From Mycobacterium sp. IS-1496 (GTDB taxonomy: Bacteria; Actinomycetota; Actinomycetes; Mycobacteriales; Mycobacteriaceae): a DNA stretch of 64,000 bases. The stretch is taken from contig NZ_LQIU01000024.1 in the NCBI RefSeq assembly GCF_001499995.1, positions 1 through 64,000 on the forward strand, in the 5' to 3' direction. The position numbers were made by a program, and so were the translations under genes. Shown piece by piece: positions 1 to 11,721 of this stretch; position 1 is the stretch's first letter; the number at the start of each line of letters is the position of its first letter. The notes below the pieces were generated by a model. The model did not search any database. It was not told where the DNA came from and saw only the letters and a list, made by a program, of their open reading frames with translations.

Positions 1-2
1 CC

Positions 3-215
3 CCGTGGCAACGCGGCACCAACGAAAACACCAATGGACTGCTGCGTCAGTACTTTGCCAAAGGCACTGATCTCTCGGTCTTTCCGGCCGACTACCTCGA
101 CTACGTCGCAACCAAGCTCAACAACCGACCACGCAAGACCCTCGGCTGGAAAACACCCGCCGAAACCCTCGACGCGCTACTGTGCGACCCACTCAATCCA
201 CCCGCTGTTGCATAG
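3..215 (+). CDS. IS30-family transposase, C-terminal end only
   Basis: Seventy codons are open from the window edge to a TAG stop; the start lies outside the window. The reading frame opens with [18 protein letters not shown], then KGTDLS and [11 protein letters not shown], the C-terminal signature of the DDE integrase core of IS30-type transposases, including the last catalytic Glu (in NENTNG). The protein would cut and join the ends of its own element. Just past the stop is a 7-bp hairpin (217-223 with 228-234) that may belong to the element end. I cannot see the other end, so completeness is unknown. Family assignment is firm; the exact element is not named. Confidence 0.85.
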   Translation, partial: PWQRGTNENTNGLLRQYFAKGTDLSVFPADYLDYVATKLNNRPRKTLGWKTPAETLDALLCDPLNPPAVA

Positions 216-271
216 ACGCCTTGAACCCAAGGCGCCGGGCCGTGCCACAACCCGACACTCGAGGAGTTACA

Positions 272-303
272 GAAGCCCCGGGGTCACTGGACCCCGGGGC
301 TTC
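272..303. terminator. Bidirectional hairpin terminator
   Basis: A perfect 14-bp inverted repeat (272-285 with 290-303) surrounds a 4-nt loop. It is GC-rich with GAAG/CTTC ends, so it gives short T runs on neither strand. It lies between the transposase end and the stop of the minus-strand gene at 317, so it can serve convergent transcripts. Mycobacterial terminators often lack long T tracts. Confidence 0.7.
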
Positions 304-316
304 GTTGTGCCGGTTG

Positions 317-2809
317 TTACGACGTAGCGCCTGATTCGTCAGAGCTACTGTCCGACTTCGCCGCTTCGGTGCGTTGCGGCCGCAGGTTCTCGCCGGCGGT
401 CTTCACCGTGTCGGTGATTCTGCTGACGCCCTTCTGGAGGTCGTCGCCGACCTTCTTCACTGCGTCGTTGACCGAGACGGTATTGCGACGGATCAGCTTG
501 GAGGCTTGGTCGTCGTCCACCGTCTTCCGAGCCTCTTTCGCCGCCGACGACACGTTGCCGGCGGTCTCCTCGGCCTGGTCACGTGCGTCCGCGAGCCGCT
601 TGCCGACCTCGCGCTGCCCGTCGGCCAGCTGCTCCTGAGTGACGGCCGGGCGTTCCGGCAGCCGCTGGTCTGCAGCGGTCAGCACCTTGGACACCTGGTT
701 GCCGACCTGTCGGCTGACATCGGTCAACGATGTGCCGGGCGTCTGCAGCGCCTGGTCGATCACAGCGCGCTGTTCCGCAGACACGTCTACATCGAGCCGC
801 TCGGCCATCTGCAAGGCCGTTTCCAGGAGCGCTTCGTTCAGCTCTCCGCCGAAACCACGCCCCAGAGCGGCGATCACGTCGCCCACCATCAACGCTTCCT
901 CCCCACGGGTCAGGGTGGGCGTTCCGAAGAGGGTCGGGGTTCCGAACTCGTCGAGGGTGCGGGTCCACGTGCCGTCCGGATTGCGCTTGACGTCGGTGTA
1001 TGCCGAGTTGACGAGAATCTTCAGCGCCGGCTCGAGGGCATCCGCGAGGGGGGCGTTCTGACTCAGGTCGCCGGTCGCCAGGCCGAGAGCCTGCGACGGC
1101 ATCCGCAGCGGGGCCAGCAGCGGCAGTTCGTCCACCGGGACGGTGTAGTACAGGGTCCCGTCGGGGCCGATTTTCGCCCCGTCACCGAGATTGTTGAAGT
1201 CTGTGCCGGTGATGAGGTTGGTCAAGAAGATCGCGGACGCAACAGAATTCGCCCAAGCGATTGGATTCGCCGTGGCCGGTGCGTCCGACATCAGGTCGTA
1301 CTGCCAGCCGACGTCCGCCTTGAGCGTGACGACGATCGGCTTGCCGTCGACCGAATCGATGACAGCCTGGATGTTGCCCAGTTCGTCCATTGAGATATCA
1401 CCGGCATTGCCGGTGAGGAGCTTGGTGATGAGCTCCGGATCGACACCTTCGGGCAGCACGTCCTGCCGTTCGGGGCTGACCGGGTTGACGCCGGTCAGTT
1501 CTTCATAGATCGGCGCGAACCGTGCGTAGAGACCACCGTTCGCCCGTCCCGGGTTGCGAACGAGCACGAGGGACAGCACGGTCAGGTCGACGACACCGCC
1601 GTCCTGCACCGACTCCCAGCCGACCGGCGGGGCATCGGGGAACTCGAGGTCATTCGGCAGTGGGATCTCCAACGGGTTGTTGGTGGTATCCGTCTGGTGC
1701 ACCGTGACCACGCCGTCGCCGAAGGTGATTCGGATTCTGCGGGGCCCGGTCTGCGGATCGCCGATGACGAACGCGTCGTAGCCCTCGTGCGTTTCGCCTC
1801 GCGCGCTGTCGATGAAGGCCTGATATGCCTGGCCGGCCGCGATGGCACCGTCGCCGTAGGCGATCAGGTTGACGTTGGTGAGGTACGCGGTCCAGTTCAG
1901 GATCGGAGCCAGCGCGCTGAGGTCACCGTTGTCGACCGCCTTCGCGAGGTAGACCAGCTGACCGGCAGTCGGGAGGTCAGCGACGTCCGCGGGCGAGGCG
2001 ACCCATTGACCCGACGTCGTCGTGGTCCAGTAGCCGTCTTCGACCCAGCCGTACTCGGGGATCTCCTCGCTGAAGTTGATGGTTTGCGGGATGTTCTTTA
2101 CAGCGGCGCGGGCCGCATCGAGCGCGATTTGCGTGGCCTCGGCCTGGGCTACCGCCGGTGCCTGTGCGTCGGCGATGCGCTTTGCTTCGGCGGTCGCCTT
2201 CCTAACAGCGTCTGCCTTGCAGAGGCTGCCTCCGAACCCGCCGCCGCACCCCGCCGAGAATCGCGCATACGCCTTGTCATATTCCGACTTCGAGATGCGG
2301 GCATAGACGACGGTGTATGCGACGTCGTAGTTGTAGGCCAACTGGTAGGCCTTGTCGTAAGCGTCTTTATACAGAGGATTCGGGCCGCTGTAGCTCACCG
2401 TCTGCGAGCCGGTCTGACCCCAGTCGCCGGGGGTGTAGTACTGATCCTGATTCGCGTTGGTGGGGTCCAGCGGATTGACCGGCGTGTACCAGGGCACAAA
2501 CACCGGCTTCAGGTCGACGCCGCCGGTGCCCCAGCCGATCAGCGGATCGTCGTCTTTGGCGGCGACGATTGCGTTGTTGATCGCGACTGGGTCCGACGGC
2601 AGCGTCGCGCCCTCCGAAATCGGCAGCCAGTCCGGGAACCCGACGAAGTAGGTCTCGCTCGATGCGGCGTTAGCCAGCGTCGGTGTGAGCCCGACGGCGA
2701 CGGCCGTTGCTGCAATGCCGCCCATGAGGCCGGCCTTCTTGACCTGCTTCTTGCTGAGCCGCCGCCTCCGCGCCCGCGCGCCCTCGGCTTTATGCGACAT
2801 CTTCATCAC
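317..2809 (-). CDS. Large secreted mycobacterial protein of unknown function
   Basis: I do not recognise a characterised homologue. The 830-residue product begins with a strongly basic stretch (ARARRRRLSKKQVKKAG), a hydrophobic segment at about residues 29-46 and an AxA-type site (ANA, about 46-48), so export by the Sec system is likely. The middle part is acidic, rich in Asp, Pro and Gly, with a short Cys-containing Gly-rich stretch (CGGGFGGSLC). The last 150 residues are charged and helical (many Glu, Lys, Arg, Ala), resembling an apolipoprotein-like amphipathic coil. Two starts are possible, GTG at 2809 or ATG at 2806; a GGGAG element about 8 nt upstream favours the first. It is monocistronic, flanked by a terminator and a promoter-like sequence. 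Confidence 0.75.
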   Translation of the reverse strand: MMKMSHKAEGARARRRRLSKKQVKKAGLMGGIAATAVAVGLTPTLANAASSETYFVGFPDWLPISEGATLPSDPVAINNAIVAAKDDDPLIGWGTGGVDLKPVFVPWYTPVNPLDPTNANQDQYYTPGDWGQTGSQTVSYSGPNPLYKDAYDKAYQLAYNYDVAYTVVYARISKSEYDKAYARFSAGCGGGFGGSLCKADAVRKATAEAKRIADAQAPAVAQAEATQIALDAARAAVKNIPQTINFSEEIPEYGWVEDGYWTTTTSGQWVASPADVADLPTAGQLVYLAKAVDNGDLSALAPILNWTAYLTNVNLIAYGDGAIAAGQAYQAFIDSARGETHEGYDAFVIGDPQTGPRRIRITFGDGVVTVHQTDTTNNPLEIPLPNDLEFPDAPPVGWESVQDGGVVDLTVLSLVLVRNPGRANGGLYARFAPIYEELTGVNPVSPERQDVLPEGVDPELITKLLTGNAGDISMDELGNIQAVIDSVDGKPIVVTLKADVGWQYDLMSDAPATANPIAWANSVASAIFLTNLITGTDFNNLGDGAKIGPDGTLYYTVPVDELPLLAPLRMPSQALGLATGDLSQNAPLADALEPALKILVNSAYTDVKRNPDGTWTRTLDEFGTPTLFGTPTLTRGEEALMVGDVIAALGRGFGGELNEALLETALQMAERLDVDVSAEQRAVIDQALQTPGTSLTDVSRQVGNQVSKVLTAADQRLPERPAVTQEQLADGQREVGKRLADARDQAEETAGNVSSAAKEARKTVDDDQASKLIRRNTVSVNDAVKKVGDDLQKGVSRITDTVKTAGENLRPQRTEAAKSDSSSDESGATS

Positions 2810-2874
2810 TCTCTTCGCTCCCTTTAAGGTTTCTCTAAGGCTGTGGGATCGAAGATATCTGTCGATCGAGATTC

Positions 2875-2902
2875 GCTATAGAGGGTTTTCCCTCGCGTTC
2901 AA
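2875..2902 (-). promoter_or_regulatory. Putative SigA-type promoter of the secreted-protein gene
   Basis: On the minus strand TTGAAC (2902-2897) is followed after 16 nt by TATAGC (2880-2875). A small inverted repeat, GAGGG-AAAA-CCCTC, sits in the spacer. Transcription from here would leave a leader of roughly 60 nt before the start at 2809. This is pattern inspection only. Confidence 0.35.
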
Positions 2903-3046
2903 CGGGGTTGAGCGTGCATTATTGCGTTTGCTGGCTAGGGTCAAGATCGTTACAGGTTCAACGGTACATCTTGCGTGATCTACCTCACCAGTGAGCCACG
3001 TGGTCAGCAGGACCGGGGCTGTGACGAAACTCCGAGACTCGACGAC

Positions 3047-5957
<2,911 letters not shown>

Positions 5958-5985
5958 TGTCGGGTCTCTCGCCTAGGTTGGCCGC

Positions 5986-6027
5986 ATGAGTGACAAGCGA
6001 GAAGCGCAGCGGATTGCGCATGAGTGA
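5986..6027 (+). CDS. Possible 13-codon leader peptide
   Basis: ATG at 5986 opens a 13-codon frame (MSDKREAQRIAHE) that stops at 6025-6027, overlapping the start of the next gene at 6020 by 8 nt. The 11-bp context of its start (GCATGAGTGAC) is repeated at that gene's start. It could be a coupled leader ORF or a relic of a duplicated start. No homologue is known to me. Confidence 0.3.
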   Translation: MSDKREAQRIAHE

Positions 6028-6769
6028 CGACAAGATGCTGGCGCGCATCGCGGCCCTGCTGCGCCAGGCCGAGGGCACCGACAACGTGCACGAGGCCGAC
6101 GCGTTCATGGCGGCCGCGCAGCGCCTGGCCACGGCGACGTCGATCGACCTCGCGGTGGCGCGTTCCCACACCGATCAGCGCACCAAGGCGCAGATGCCCG
6201 TGCAGCGCACGATCACGATCGGCGAAGCGGGCACCCGCGGCCTACGGACGTACGTGCAGTTGTTCGTGGTCATCGCCGCCGCCAACGACGTCAAATGCGA
6301 CGTCGCGTCCAACTCGACGTTCGTGCACGCCTACGGCTTCGCCGAGGACATCGACGCCAGCCATGCGCTGTATGCGGGCCTGGTGATGCAGATGGTCAAG
6401 GCGTCGCAGGCCTACATCGCCTCGGGCGCGCACCGGCCCACTCCGGCCATCACGGCGCGGCTGAACTTCCAGTTGGCGTTCGGCGCGCGGATCGGCCGGC
6501 GGCTCAGCGAGGCCCGTGAGGAGGCGCTGGCCGCGGCGGCGAAGGAGGAGAACGGCCGGCCGGGCACTGCGATCGCGTTGCGGGACAAAGACCTCGAGCT
6601 CAAGGACTTCTACCGGGAGGCGTCGCAGGCGCGCGGGACCTGGCGCGCGACGAGCGCGACGGCCGGGTACTCGTCGGCGGCGCGACGGGCCGGGGACCGG
6701 GCCGGACGGCGGGCGCGGCTGGGTCCGAGCCAGGAACTGGCCGGCGCCCGCACGGCGCTGGAGACGTGA
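6020..6769 (+). CDS. DUF2786 domain protein (Rv0184-like)
   Basis: The 249-residue product, the length I recall for Rv0184, carries the N-terminal DUF2786 motif (KMLARIAALLRQAEG, then HEADAFMAAAQRLA) at about residues 5-45. The remainder is helical and ends in an Arg/Ala-rich tail. DUF2786 has no defined biochemical role. I chose ATG 6020 because the domain begins at once after it and the length fits; an alternative GTG at 5990 is in frame. The stop overlaps the next start by 4 nt, so it is coupled to the metallohydrolase gene. Confidence 0.85.
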   Translation: MSDDKMLARIAALLRQAEGTDNVHEADAFMAAAQRLATATSIDLAVARSHTDQRTKAQMPVQRTITIGEAGTRGLRTYVQLFVVIAAANDVKCDVASNSTFVHAYGFAEDIDASHALYAGLVMQMVKASQAYIASGAHRPTPAITARLNFQLAFGARIGRRLSEAREEALAAAAKEENGRPGTAIALRDKDLELKDFYREASQARGTWRATSATAGYSSAARRAGDRAGRRARLGPSQELAGARTALET

Positions 6770-7281
6770 GCGGCCGCGACACCCAGCGCGCGAAGGTCTA
6801 CGCCGCGGAGCAGTTCGTCCGGACGCTGTTCGACCGGGCGGCCGAGCGGGGCAACCAGGTGATCGAGTTCCTCGGCGCCCAGCTGACGTTGCCGACTGAG
6901 GCGCGTTTCGCGTCGGTGGCCTCGGTGCAGGCCTACGTGGACCGCGTCCTCGCCCACCCGCACATCCGGCACGGCTGGCCCGAGGCCGGTCCGCTCACGG
7001 TGCGGGCCCGCCGGGGCGTGACGGCCGCGCACTACGAGGTCGCCGACGGCCGGGCCGTCATCGCCGTCCCCGAGCGGCAGACCACCTGGGCGCTGCGCGA
7101 GCTGGTGGTGCTGCACGAGATCACCCACCATCTGTGCCGCGCGGAACCGGCGCACGGCCCCGCGTTCGCGTCCACGTTCTGCGAGGTCGCCGAGGCCGTG
7201 ATGGGTCCGGAGGTGTCCCACGTGCTGCGGGTGGTGTACGCCGAGGAGGGGGTCCGGTTGGGTGGCGGTTCCACGGATTAA
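6766..7281 (+). CDS. Small zinc metallohydrolase, TIGR04338 family
   Basis: The 171-residue protein contains HEITHH (about residues 121-126), an HExxH zinc site, followed by HGPAF, where a third His ligand is expected. This arrangement is the mycobacterial TIGR04338 putative metallohydrolase family, corresponding to Rv0185 by position. No signal peptide is visible, so it should act in the cytosol. Its substrate is unknown. It starts in the GTGA overlap with the DUF2786 gene, and this pairing is conserved in my memory of the genus. Confidence 0.85.
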   Translation: MSGRDTQRAKVYAAEQFVRTLFDRAAERGNQVIEFLGAQLTLPTEARFASVASVQAYVDRVLAHPHIRHGWPEAGPLTVRARRGVTAAHYEVADGRAVIAVPERQTTWALRELVVLHEITHHLCRAEPAHGPAFASTFCEVAEAVMGPEVSHVLRVVYAEEGVRLGGGSTD

Positions 7282-7291
7282 CGTGTGCGAC

Positions 7292-7951
7292 GTGAGCGAG
7301 CCCAATCCACAGGTGGTCGACCAGCTCTTCGACCGTGTGCTGCACACCGAGGACGAAGCGCTGATCGCGGCCAGGGAGTCGGCCGCGGCAGCCGGGATGC
7401 CGCAGATCGAGGTGTCCGCACAGCACGGCAGGCTGTTGTCCATCCTGGCGGCCGTCACCGGTGCGCGCCAAGTGCTGGAGATCGGCACCCTCGCCGGTTA
7501 CAGCACGATCAACCTGGCCCGCGGTGCCGGGCCGGACGGGCACGTCATCACCCTCGAGTTCGACCCCCGCCACGCCGAGGTGGCCCGGGCGAACCTGGCC
7601 CGCGCCGGTGTCGCCGACCGGGTCGAGGTGCTGGTCGGGGCGGCGCTCGACACCCTGCCGACCCTGCAGCACGGCGCGCCGTTCGACCTGGTGTTCATCG
7701 ACGCCGACAAGGAGAACAACGTCGCCTACGTCGAGTGGGCGATCAAGCTCGGCAGGCCGGGCACGGTGATCGTCGTCGACAACGTCACCCGCATGGGCCG
7801 CATCTACGACCCGGCGCCCGACGACCTGCAGGCTCAGGCCGTGCGCGAGATGCTCGAGATGATGGGCAGCCACCCGAGGTTGAGCACCGCGGCGATCCAG
7901 ACCGTCGGTGCCAAGAACTGGGACGGTTTCGCGGTCGCCGTCGTGACGTAG
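7292..7951 (+). CDS. SAM-dependent O-methyltransferase (Rv0187-like)
   Basis: The 219-residue product fits the catechol O-methyltransferase-like family. The SAM-binding motif VLEIGTLAGYST lies at about residues 61-72, followed by an acidic adenosine-binding loop (TLEFDP) and the metal/substrate motif FIDADKENN near 140. These enzymes are cation dependent and methylate small hydroxyl-bearing compounds; the substrate here is unknown. GTG 7292 gives the usual family length; an upstream in-frame ATG at 7262 overlaps the previous gene. The stop codon lies in a 17-bp direct repeat (7942-7958 and 7967-7983). Confidence 0.88.
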   Translation: MSEPNPQVVDQLFDRVLHTEDEALIAARESAAAAGMPQIEVSAQHGRLLSILAAVTGARQVLEIGTLAGYSTINLARGAGPDGHVITLEFDPRHAEVARANLARAGVADRVEVLVGAALDTLPTLQHGAPFDLVFIDADKENNVAYVEWAIKLGRPGTVIVVDNVTRMGRIYDPAPDDLQAQAVREMLEMMGSHPRLSTAAIQTVGAKNWDGFAVAVVT

Positions 7952-8001
7952 TCGCGAATCCGGTTTCGTGACGTAGCCGCGAAACGGGGTATCAGAGCGG
8001 C

Positions 8002-8409
8002 ATGGGGATCTGTTTCCGAAACGGCATGCTCACCGTCGACCGGGTGGTCCACGCCTCGCCCGCGGCGGTCTGGTCGGTGCTCGTCGACCTCGACGCCTGG
8101 CCGAAATGGGGTCCGACCGTGGCAGGCGCCGAGCTGCTCGACGGCACCGAACTCGGCCTCGGGGAACGCGGGAAGGTCTACACGCCGGTGGGCATCCCGC
8201 TGCCGTTCACGATCACCGAATTCGAGCCGGTCCGGCGTTGGGCGTGGCAGGTGGCGGGCGTACCCGCGACCGCGCACGGCGTCGAACCGACCGAGGCCGG
8301 GACCCGCCTGTATATGAGCGCACCGGTGTGGGCCGGCGCCTATCTGCCGGTGCTTGCCGTCGCGCTGCAGCGCATCGATCGGATGGTCGGCGTCGGCGGA
8401 GAGGCCTAG
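8002..8409 (+). CDS. SRPBCC (START-like) small-molecule binding protein
   Basis: This 135-residue protein has the features of the polyketide cyclase/dehydrase SRPBCC fold: an N-terminal strand with [16 protein letters not shown], then [11 protein letters not shown], and a final helix. Such proteins bind hydrophobic ligands in a deep pocket; no substrate can be read from the sequence. The start ATG 8002 is the first in frame after the O-methyltransferase. The gene runs towards ilvD and overlaps its stop by 4 nt, convergent. Confidence 0.8.
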   Translation: MGICFRNGMLTVDRVVHASPAAVWSVLVDLDAWPKWGPTVAGAELLDGTELGLGERGKVYTPVGIPLPFTITEFEPVRRWAWQVAGVPATAHGVEPTEAGTRLYMSAPVWAGAYLPVLAVALQRIDRMVGVGGEA

Positions 8410-10136
8410 CCGCAGACCGCGCCGACCGCGGCCGAGCCGACCAGCTTCGTGTACTTGGCCAGCACGCCGGTGGTGTACACGGGGGGCAACGGCTCGAAAC
8501 CGGTCTTGCGCGAGGCGAATTCGTCCTCGTCGACCAGCAGGTCGAGCGTGCCGTTGGCGACGTCGAGCCGGATCCGGTCGCCGTCGCGCACGAACGCGAT
8601 CGGCCCGCCGTCGACGGCCTCCGGGGCGATGTGGCCGACGCAGAGGCCGGTGGTGCCGCCCGAGAACCGGCCGTCGGTCATCAGCAGCACGTCCTTGCCG
8701 AGGCCTGCGCCCTTGATCGCACCGGTGATGGCCAGCATCTCGCGCATCCCGGGCCCGCCCTTGGGGCCCTCGTAGCGGATGACGACGACGTCGCCGTGCG
8801 TGATCGTGCCGTCCTCGAGTGCGTCCAGGGCGGCCCGCTCCCGCTCGAAAACCCTTGCGGTGCCCTCGAACACGTCGGAGTCGAAGCCTGCCGACTTCAC
8901 GACCGCGCCCTCCGGAGCCAGCGATCCGTGCAGGATCGTGATGCCGCCGGTGGGGTGAATGGGGTTGTTCATCGCGCGCAGCACCTTGCCGTCGGGGTCC
9001 GGCGGTTCGATGTGGGCGAGGTTCTCGGCCATGGTCTGACCCGTGACGGTCAGGCAGTCGCCGTGCAGCAGCCCGGCGTCCAGCAGTGCCTTCATCACCA
9101 CGGGCACACCGCCGATCTCGTCGACGTGCTTCATGACGTGACGGCCGAACGGTTTGACGTCCGCGAGGTGCGGCACCTTCTGCCCGACGCGCGTGAAGTC
9201 CTCCAGCGACAGCTTGACGTTGGCCTCCCACGCGATGGCCAGCAGGTGCAGCACGGCGTTGGTGGACCCGCCGAACGCCATGACGACGGCGATCGCGTTC
9301 TCGAAGGCCTCCTTGGTGAGGATGTCGCGCGCGGTGATGCCGCGGCGCAGCATCTCGACGACCGCCTCACCCGACCGGCGCGCGTACTCGTCGCGCCGCT
9401 TGTCGATGGCCACCGGAGAGGCGCTGCCCGGCAACGACATACCGAGCGCCTCGGCCGCCGACGCCATGGTGTTGGCGGTGTACATCCCGCCGCAGGCGCC
9501 TTCGCCGGGACAGATCGCGCGCTCGATGATGTCGACGTCCTCGCGCGACATCAGCCCGCGGGCACACGCCCCGACCGCCTCGAAGGCGTCGATGATCGTG
9601 ACTTCCTTCTCGGAGCCGTCGGTGAGCTTCGCGACGCCGGGCATGATCGAGCCGTTGTACAGGAACACCGACGCCAGATCGAGGCGCGCGGCGGCCATCA
9701 GCATGCCGGGGATCGACTTGTCGCAGCCGGCCAGCAGCACCGTGCCGTCGAGGCGCTCGGCCTGCACGACGGTCTCGACGCTGTCAGCGATCACCTCGCG
9801 GGAGACCAGCGAGAAGTGCATGCCCTCGTGGCCCATCGAGATGCCGTCGGACACCGAGATGGTGCCGAACTCGAGCGGGTAACCGCCGCCGGAGTGCACA
9901 CCGCCCTTGACAGCCTGCGCCAACCGCTGCAGCGACATGTTGCACGGCGTGATCTCGTTCCACGACGAGCCCACCCCGATCTGCGGTTTGACCCAGTCGT
10001 CGTCGCCCATGCCGACCGCGCGCAGCATCCCGCGGGCGGCGGTCTTCTCGAGACCGTCGGTGACGTCGCGGCTGCGGGGTTTGATGTCGGGCTCCGCCGG
10101 ACGTGCGGCTCCGGTCTCTGAACTTCCTGAGGGCAT
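8406..10136 (-). CDS. ilvD: Dihydroxy-acid dehydratase
   Basis: The 576-residue enzyme dehydrates 2,3-dihydroxy-isovalerate and 2,3-dihydroxy-3-methylvalerate in valine, isoleucine and leucine synthesis. Family motifs are present in order: [13 protein letters not shown] (about 56-68), [14 protein letters not shown] (about 156-169), the signature [20 protein letters not shown], and near the C-terminus [11 protein letters not shown]. The conserved Cys residues in these motifs hold the Fe-S cluster. Length is normal for the type without extension. It stands alone on the minus strand and is divergent from the copper-responsive DUF305-ricR unit, the same neighbour relation as Rv0189c and Rv0190. 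Confidence 0.96.
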   Translation of the reverse strand: MPSGSSETGAARPAEPDIKPRSRDVTDGLEKTAARGMLRAVGMGDDDWVKPQIGVGSSWNEITPCNMSLQRLAQAVKGGVHSGGGYPLEFGTISVSDGISMGHEGMHFSLVSREVIADSVETVVQAERLDGTVLLAGCDKSIPGMLMAAARLDLASVFLYNGSIMPGVAKLTDGSEKEVTIIDAFEAVGACARGLMSREDVDIIERAICPGEGACGGMYTANTMASAAEALGMSLPGSASPVAIDKRRDEYARRSGEAVVEMLRRGITARDILTKEAFENAIAVVMAFGGSTNAVLHLLAIAWEANVKLSLEDFTRVGQKVPHLADVKPFGRHVMKHVDEIGGVPVVMKALLDAGLLHGDCLTVTGQTMAENLAHIEPPDPDGKVLRAMNNPIHPTGGITILHGSLAPEGAVVKSAGFDSDVFEGTARVFERERAALDALEDGTITHGDVVVIRYEGPKGGPGMREMLAITGAIKGAGLGKDVLLMTDGRFSGGTTGLCVGHIAPEAVDGGPIAFVRDGDRIRLDVANGTLDLLVDEDEFASRKTGFEPLPPVYTTGVLAKYTKLVGSAAVGAVCG

Positions 10137-10181
10137 CTATCGATTATGCCTCCGGCGTTTCACCCGGCCAAACCAATTCTC

Positions 10182-10198
10182 ATACCCCCTTGGGGTAT
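10182..10198. promoter_or_regulatory. RicR/CsoR-type copper operator
   Basis: The sequence is ATACCCC-CTT-GGGGTAT, two perfect 7-bp arms with a 3-nt spacer. It matches the TACCC-N5-GGGTA pattern known for mycobacterial RicR sites. It lies 18 bp upstream of the DUF305 gene start, two genes before a ricR-like repressor. Copper binding should release the repressor and induce both genes. Confidence 0.8.
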
Positions 10199-10215
10199 CC
10201 AGGTAGGGTGGGGTC

Positions 10216-10875
10216 ATGACGTCACGCACCCTCCGGCCGCTCGCCCTGTTCGCCGCGCTCCTCGCGGCGCTGTTCCTGTCCTCGTGTACCAGCACCGAGC
10301 CGCAGCAGGGCGACGGCAACACCGACCACGGTCAGCATTCCGGGCCCGGCCATGACGAGGTCGCCGGCCACGACCGAGCCGGCCACGATCAGGCCGCCGG
10401 TGCCGGCCAGGCGCCGCACAACGCCGACGACATCGTGTTCGCCCGGGACATGATGCCGCACCACGAGCAGGCGCTGCAGCTGGTGGATCTGGCGCGGGAC
10501 CGCTCCAGCGACCCGGCGCTGCTCGAACTCGCCTCGGCGATCGCCGCCGCGCAGGGCCCCGAGATGGACCAGCTGGCGGGGATGCTGCGCAGCTGGGGTC
10601 AGGACCCCGAGGCCGGGATGCACCACGGCGGCCACGGCATGGCGATGCCCGGCATGGTCGACGACGCCACCATGAAGCGCCTCGAGTCGCTGCGCGGCGC
10701 CGAATTCGACACACTGTGGCTGGAATCGATGATCAGCCACCACCAGGGTGCCGTGGAGATGGCCAAGGCCGAGATCGCCAACGGCGACAACGCCGACGCC
10801 AAGGCGATGGCCGAGCACATCGTCGAGACCCAACAGGCCGAGATCGCCCAGATGAAGCAGATGCTGGAGGGTTAG
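10216..10875 (+). CDS. DUF305 copper-associated lipoprotein
   Basis: The 219-residue protein has a lipoprotein signal ending in LSSC (Cys24), so it should sit on the outer face of the membrane. A His/Asp/Gly-rich segment (about 35-65) and a Met/His-rich segment (HHGGHGMAMPGM) suggest metal binding. The DUF305 repeats are visible twice: DMMPHHEQALQL near residue 77 and MISHHQGAVEMAKAEI near 173. DUF305 proteins often accompany copper resistance genes. It is the first gene after the copper operator and is followed 2 nt later by ricR. Confidence 0.88.
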   Translation: MTSRTLRPLALFAALLAALFLSSCTSTEPQQGDGNTDHGQHSGPGHDEVAGHDRAGHDQAAGAGQAPHNADDIVFARDMMPHHEQALQLVDLARDRSSDPALLELASAIAAAQGPEMDQLAGMLRSWGQDPEAGMHHGGHGMAMPGMVDDATMKRLESLRGAEFDTLWLESMISHHQGAVEMAKAEIANGDNADAKAMAEHIVETQQAEIAQMKQMLEG

Positions 10876-10877
10876 CT

Positions 10878-11189
10878 ATGTCCACAGGTGATCCCGAAGA
10901 CGTTGCGGTACATGGCTATTCGGCGCAGAAGGCGAACTACGCCAAACGGCTGCGCCGCATCGAGGGTCAGGTCCGCGGCATCGCCAAGATGATCGAGGAC
11001 GACAAGTACTGCATCGACGTCCTGACCCAGATCAGCGCTGTCAACAGCGCGCTGCAGTCCGTCGCGCTGGGCCTGCTCGACGAGCACCTCGGGCACTGCG
11101 TCAGCCAGGCCGTCGCCGAGGGTGGTGAACAGGCCGACGCCAAACTCGCCGAGGCGAGCGCGGCGATCGCGCGGCTCGTGCGGTCCTGA
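10878..11189 (+). CDS. ricR: Copper-sensing repressor RicR (CsoR/DUF156 family)
   Basis: The 103-residue protein carries the CsoR fold signature RLRRIEGQVRGIAKMIE (about 24-40). The Cu(I) ligands Cys45, His70 and Cys74 keep the spacing of CsoR Cys36-His61-Cys65. It should repress its own operon by binding the palindrome at 10182-10198 and be released by Cu(I). By position it equals Rv0190, named RicR. The start ATG 10878 follows the DUF305 stop by 2 nt; the same frame is open further upstream but antisense to sense coding in the first gene. Whether it controls other copper genes elsewhere is not visible here. Confidence 0.93.
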   Translation: MSTGDPEDVAVHGYSAQKANYAKRLRRIEGQVRGIAKMIEDDKYCIDVLTQISAVNSALQSVALGLLDEHLGHCVSQAVAEGGEQADAKLAEASAAIARLVRS

Positions 11190-11201
11190 CACACTGCTGA
11201 G

Positions 11202-11714
11202 GTGACCGATGTCGTCGTGCTGCCCGCCACCGTCGAGCATCTGACCGCGCTGCGCAGCGACCGGACGGCGTTCGGTGAACTCCTCGGATGCGCCGTGCCC
11301 GACGGCTGGCCGGAGTTCCCCGAGGCGATCGAGTTCACGCTCGGGAAGCTGACCGACCATCCGCACGAGGCGGGGTGGTGGATGCACTTCTTTCTCGCCG
11401 ACGGGGGTGCGCTGCTGGTCGGGTCGGGGGGTTTCGTCGGGCCACCGCGAAACGGTGTGGTGGAGATCGGTTACGAGATCGCCCCGGAGTTCCGCAACCG
11501 CGGCTACGCCACCGCCGCCGCCAGGGCGATGATCGGCAAGGCGATGTCCGCGACGGGACGGCTGAGAACCGTCGTCGCCCACACCCGCGCGAACGAGAAC
11601 CCGTCCACCGGGGTACTGCGCCGCCTCGGCTTCCAGCGGGTCGCCGAGATCGAGGATCCCGACGACGGACCGCTGTGGCGCTGGGAGGTCGCCGTGCCGG
11701 CCGGAGTGCGATGA
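11202..11714 (+). CDS. GNAT-family N-acetyltransferase
   Basis: The 170-residue product resembles RimJ/RimL-type acetyltransferases, with the acetyl-CoA region EIGYEIAPEFRNRGYATAA at about 88-106 and HTRANENPSTGVLRRLGF at about 127-144. These motifs bind the pyrophosphate arm of acetyl-CoA. The acceptor is unknown. It starts at GTG 11202, 12 nt after ricR, so it may be read through with the copper unit, though nothing links its role to copper. Confidence 0.82.
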   Translation: MTDVVVLPATVEHLTALRSDRTAFGELLGCAVPDGWPEFPEAIEFTLGKLTDHPHEAGWWMHFFLADGGALLVGSGGFVGPPRNGVVEIGYEIAPEFRNRGYATAAARAMIGKAMSATGRLRTVVAHTRANENPSTGVLRRLGFQRVAEIEDPDDGPLWRWEVAVPAGVR

Positions 11715-11721
11715 CGGTCGA

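Noticed and set aside
8106..10121. 671-codon plus-strand open frame
   Set aside because: Mostly antisense to ilvD; low-complexity product.
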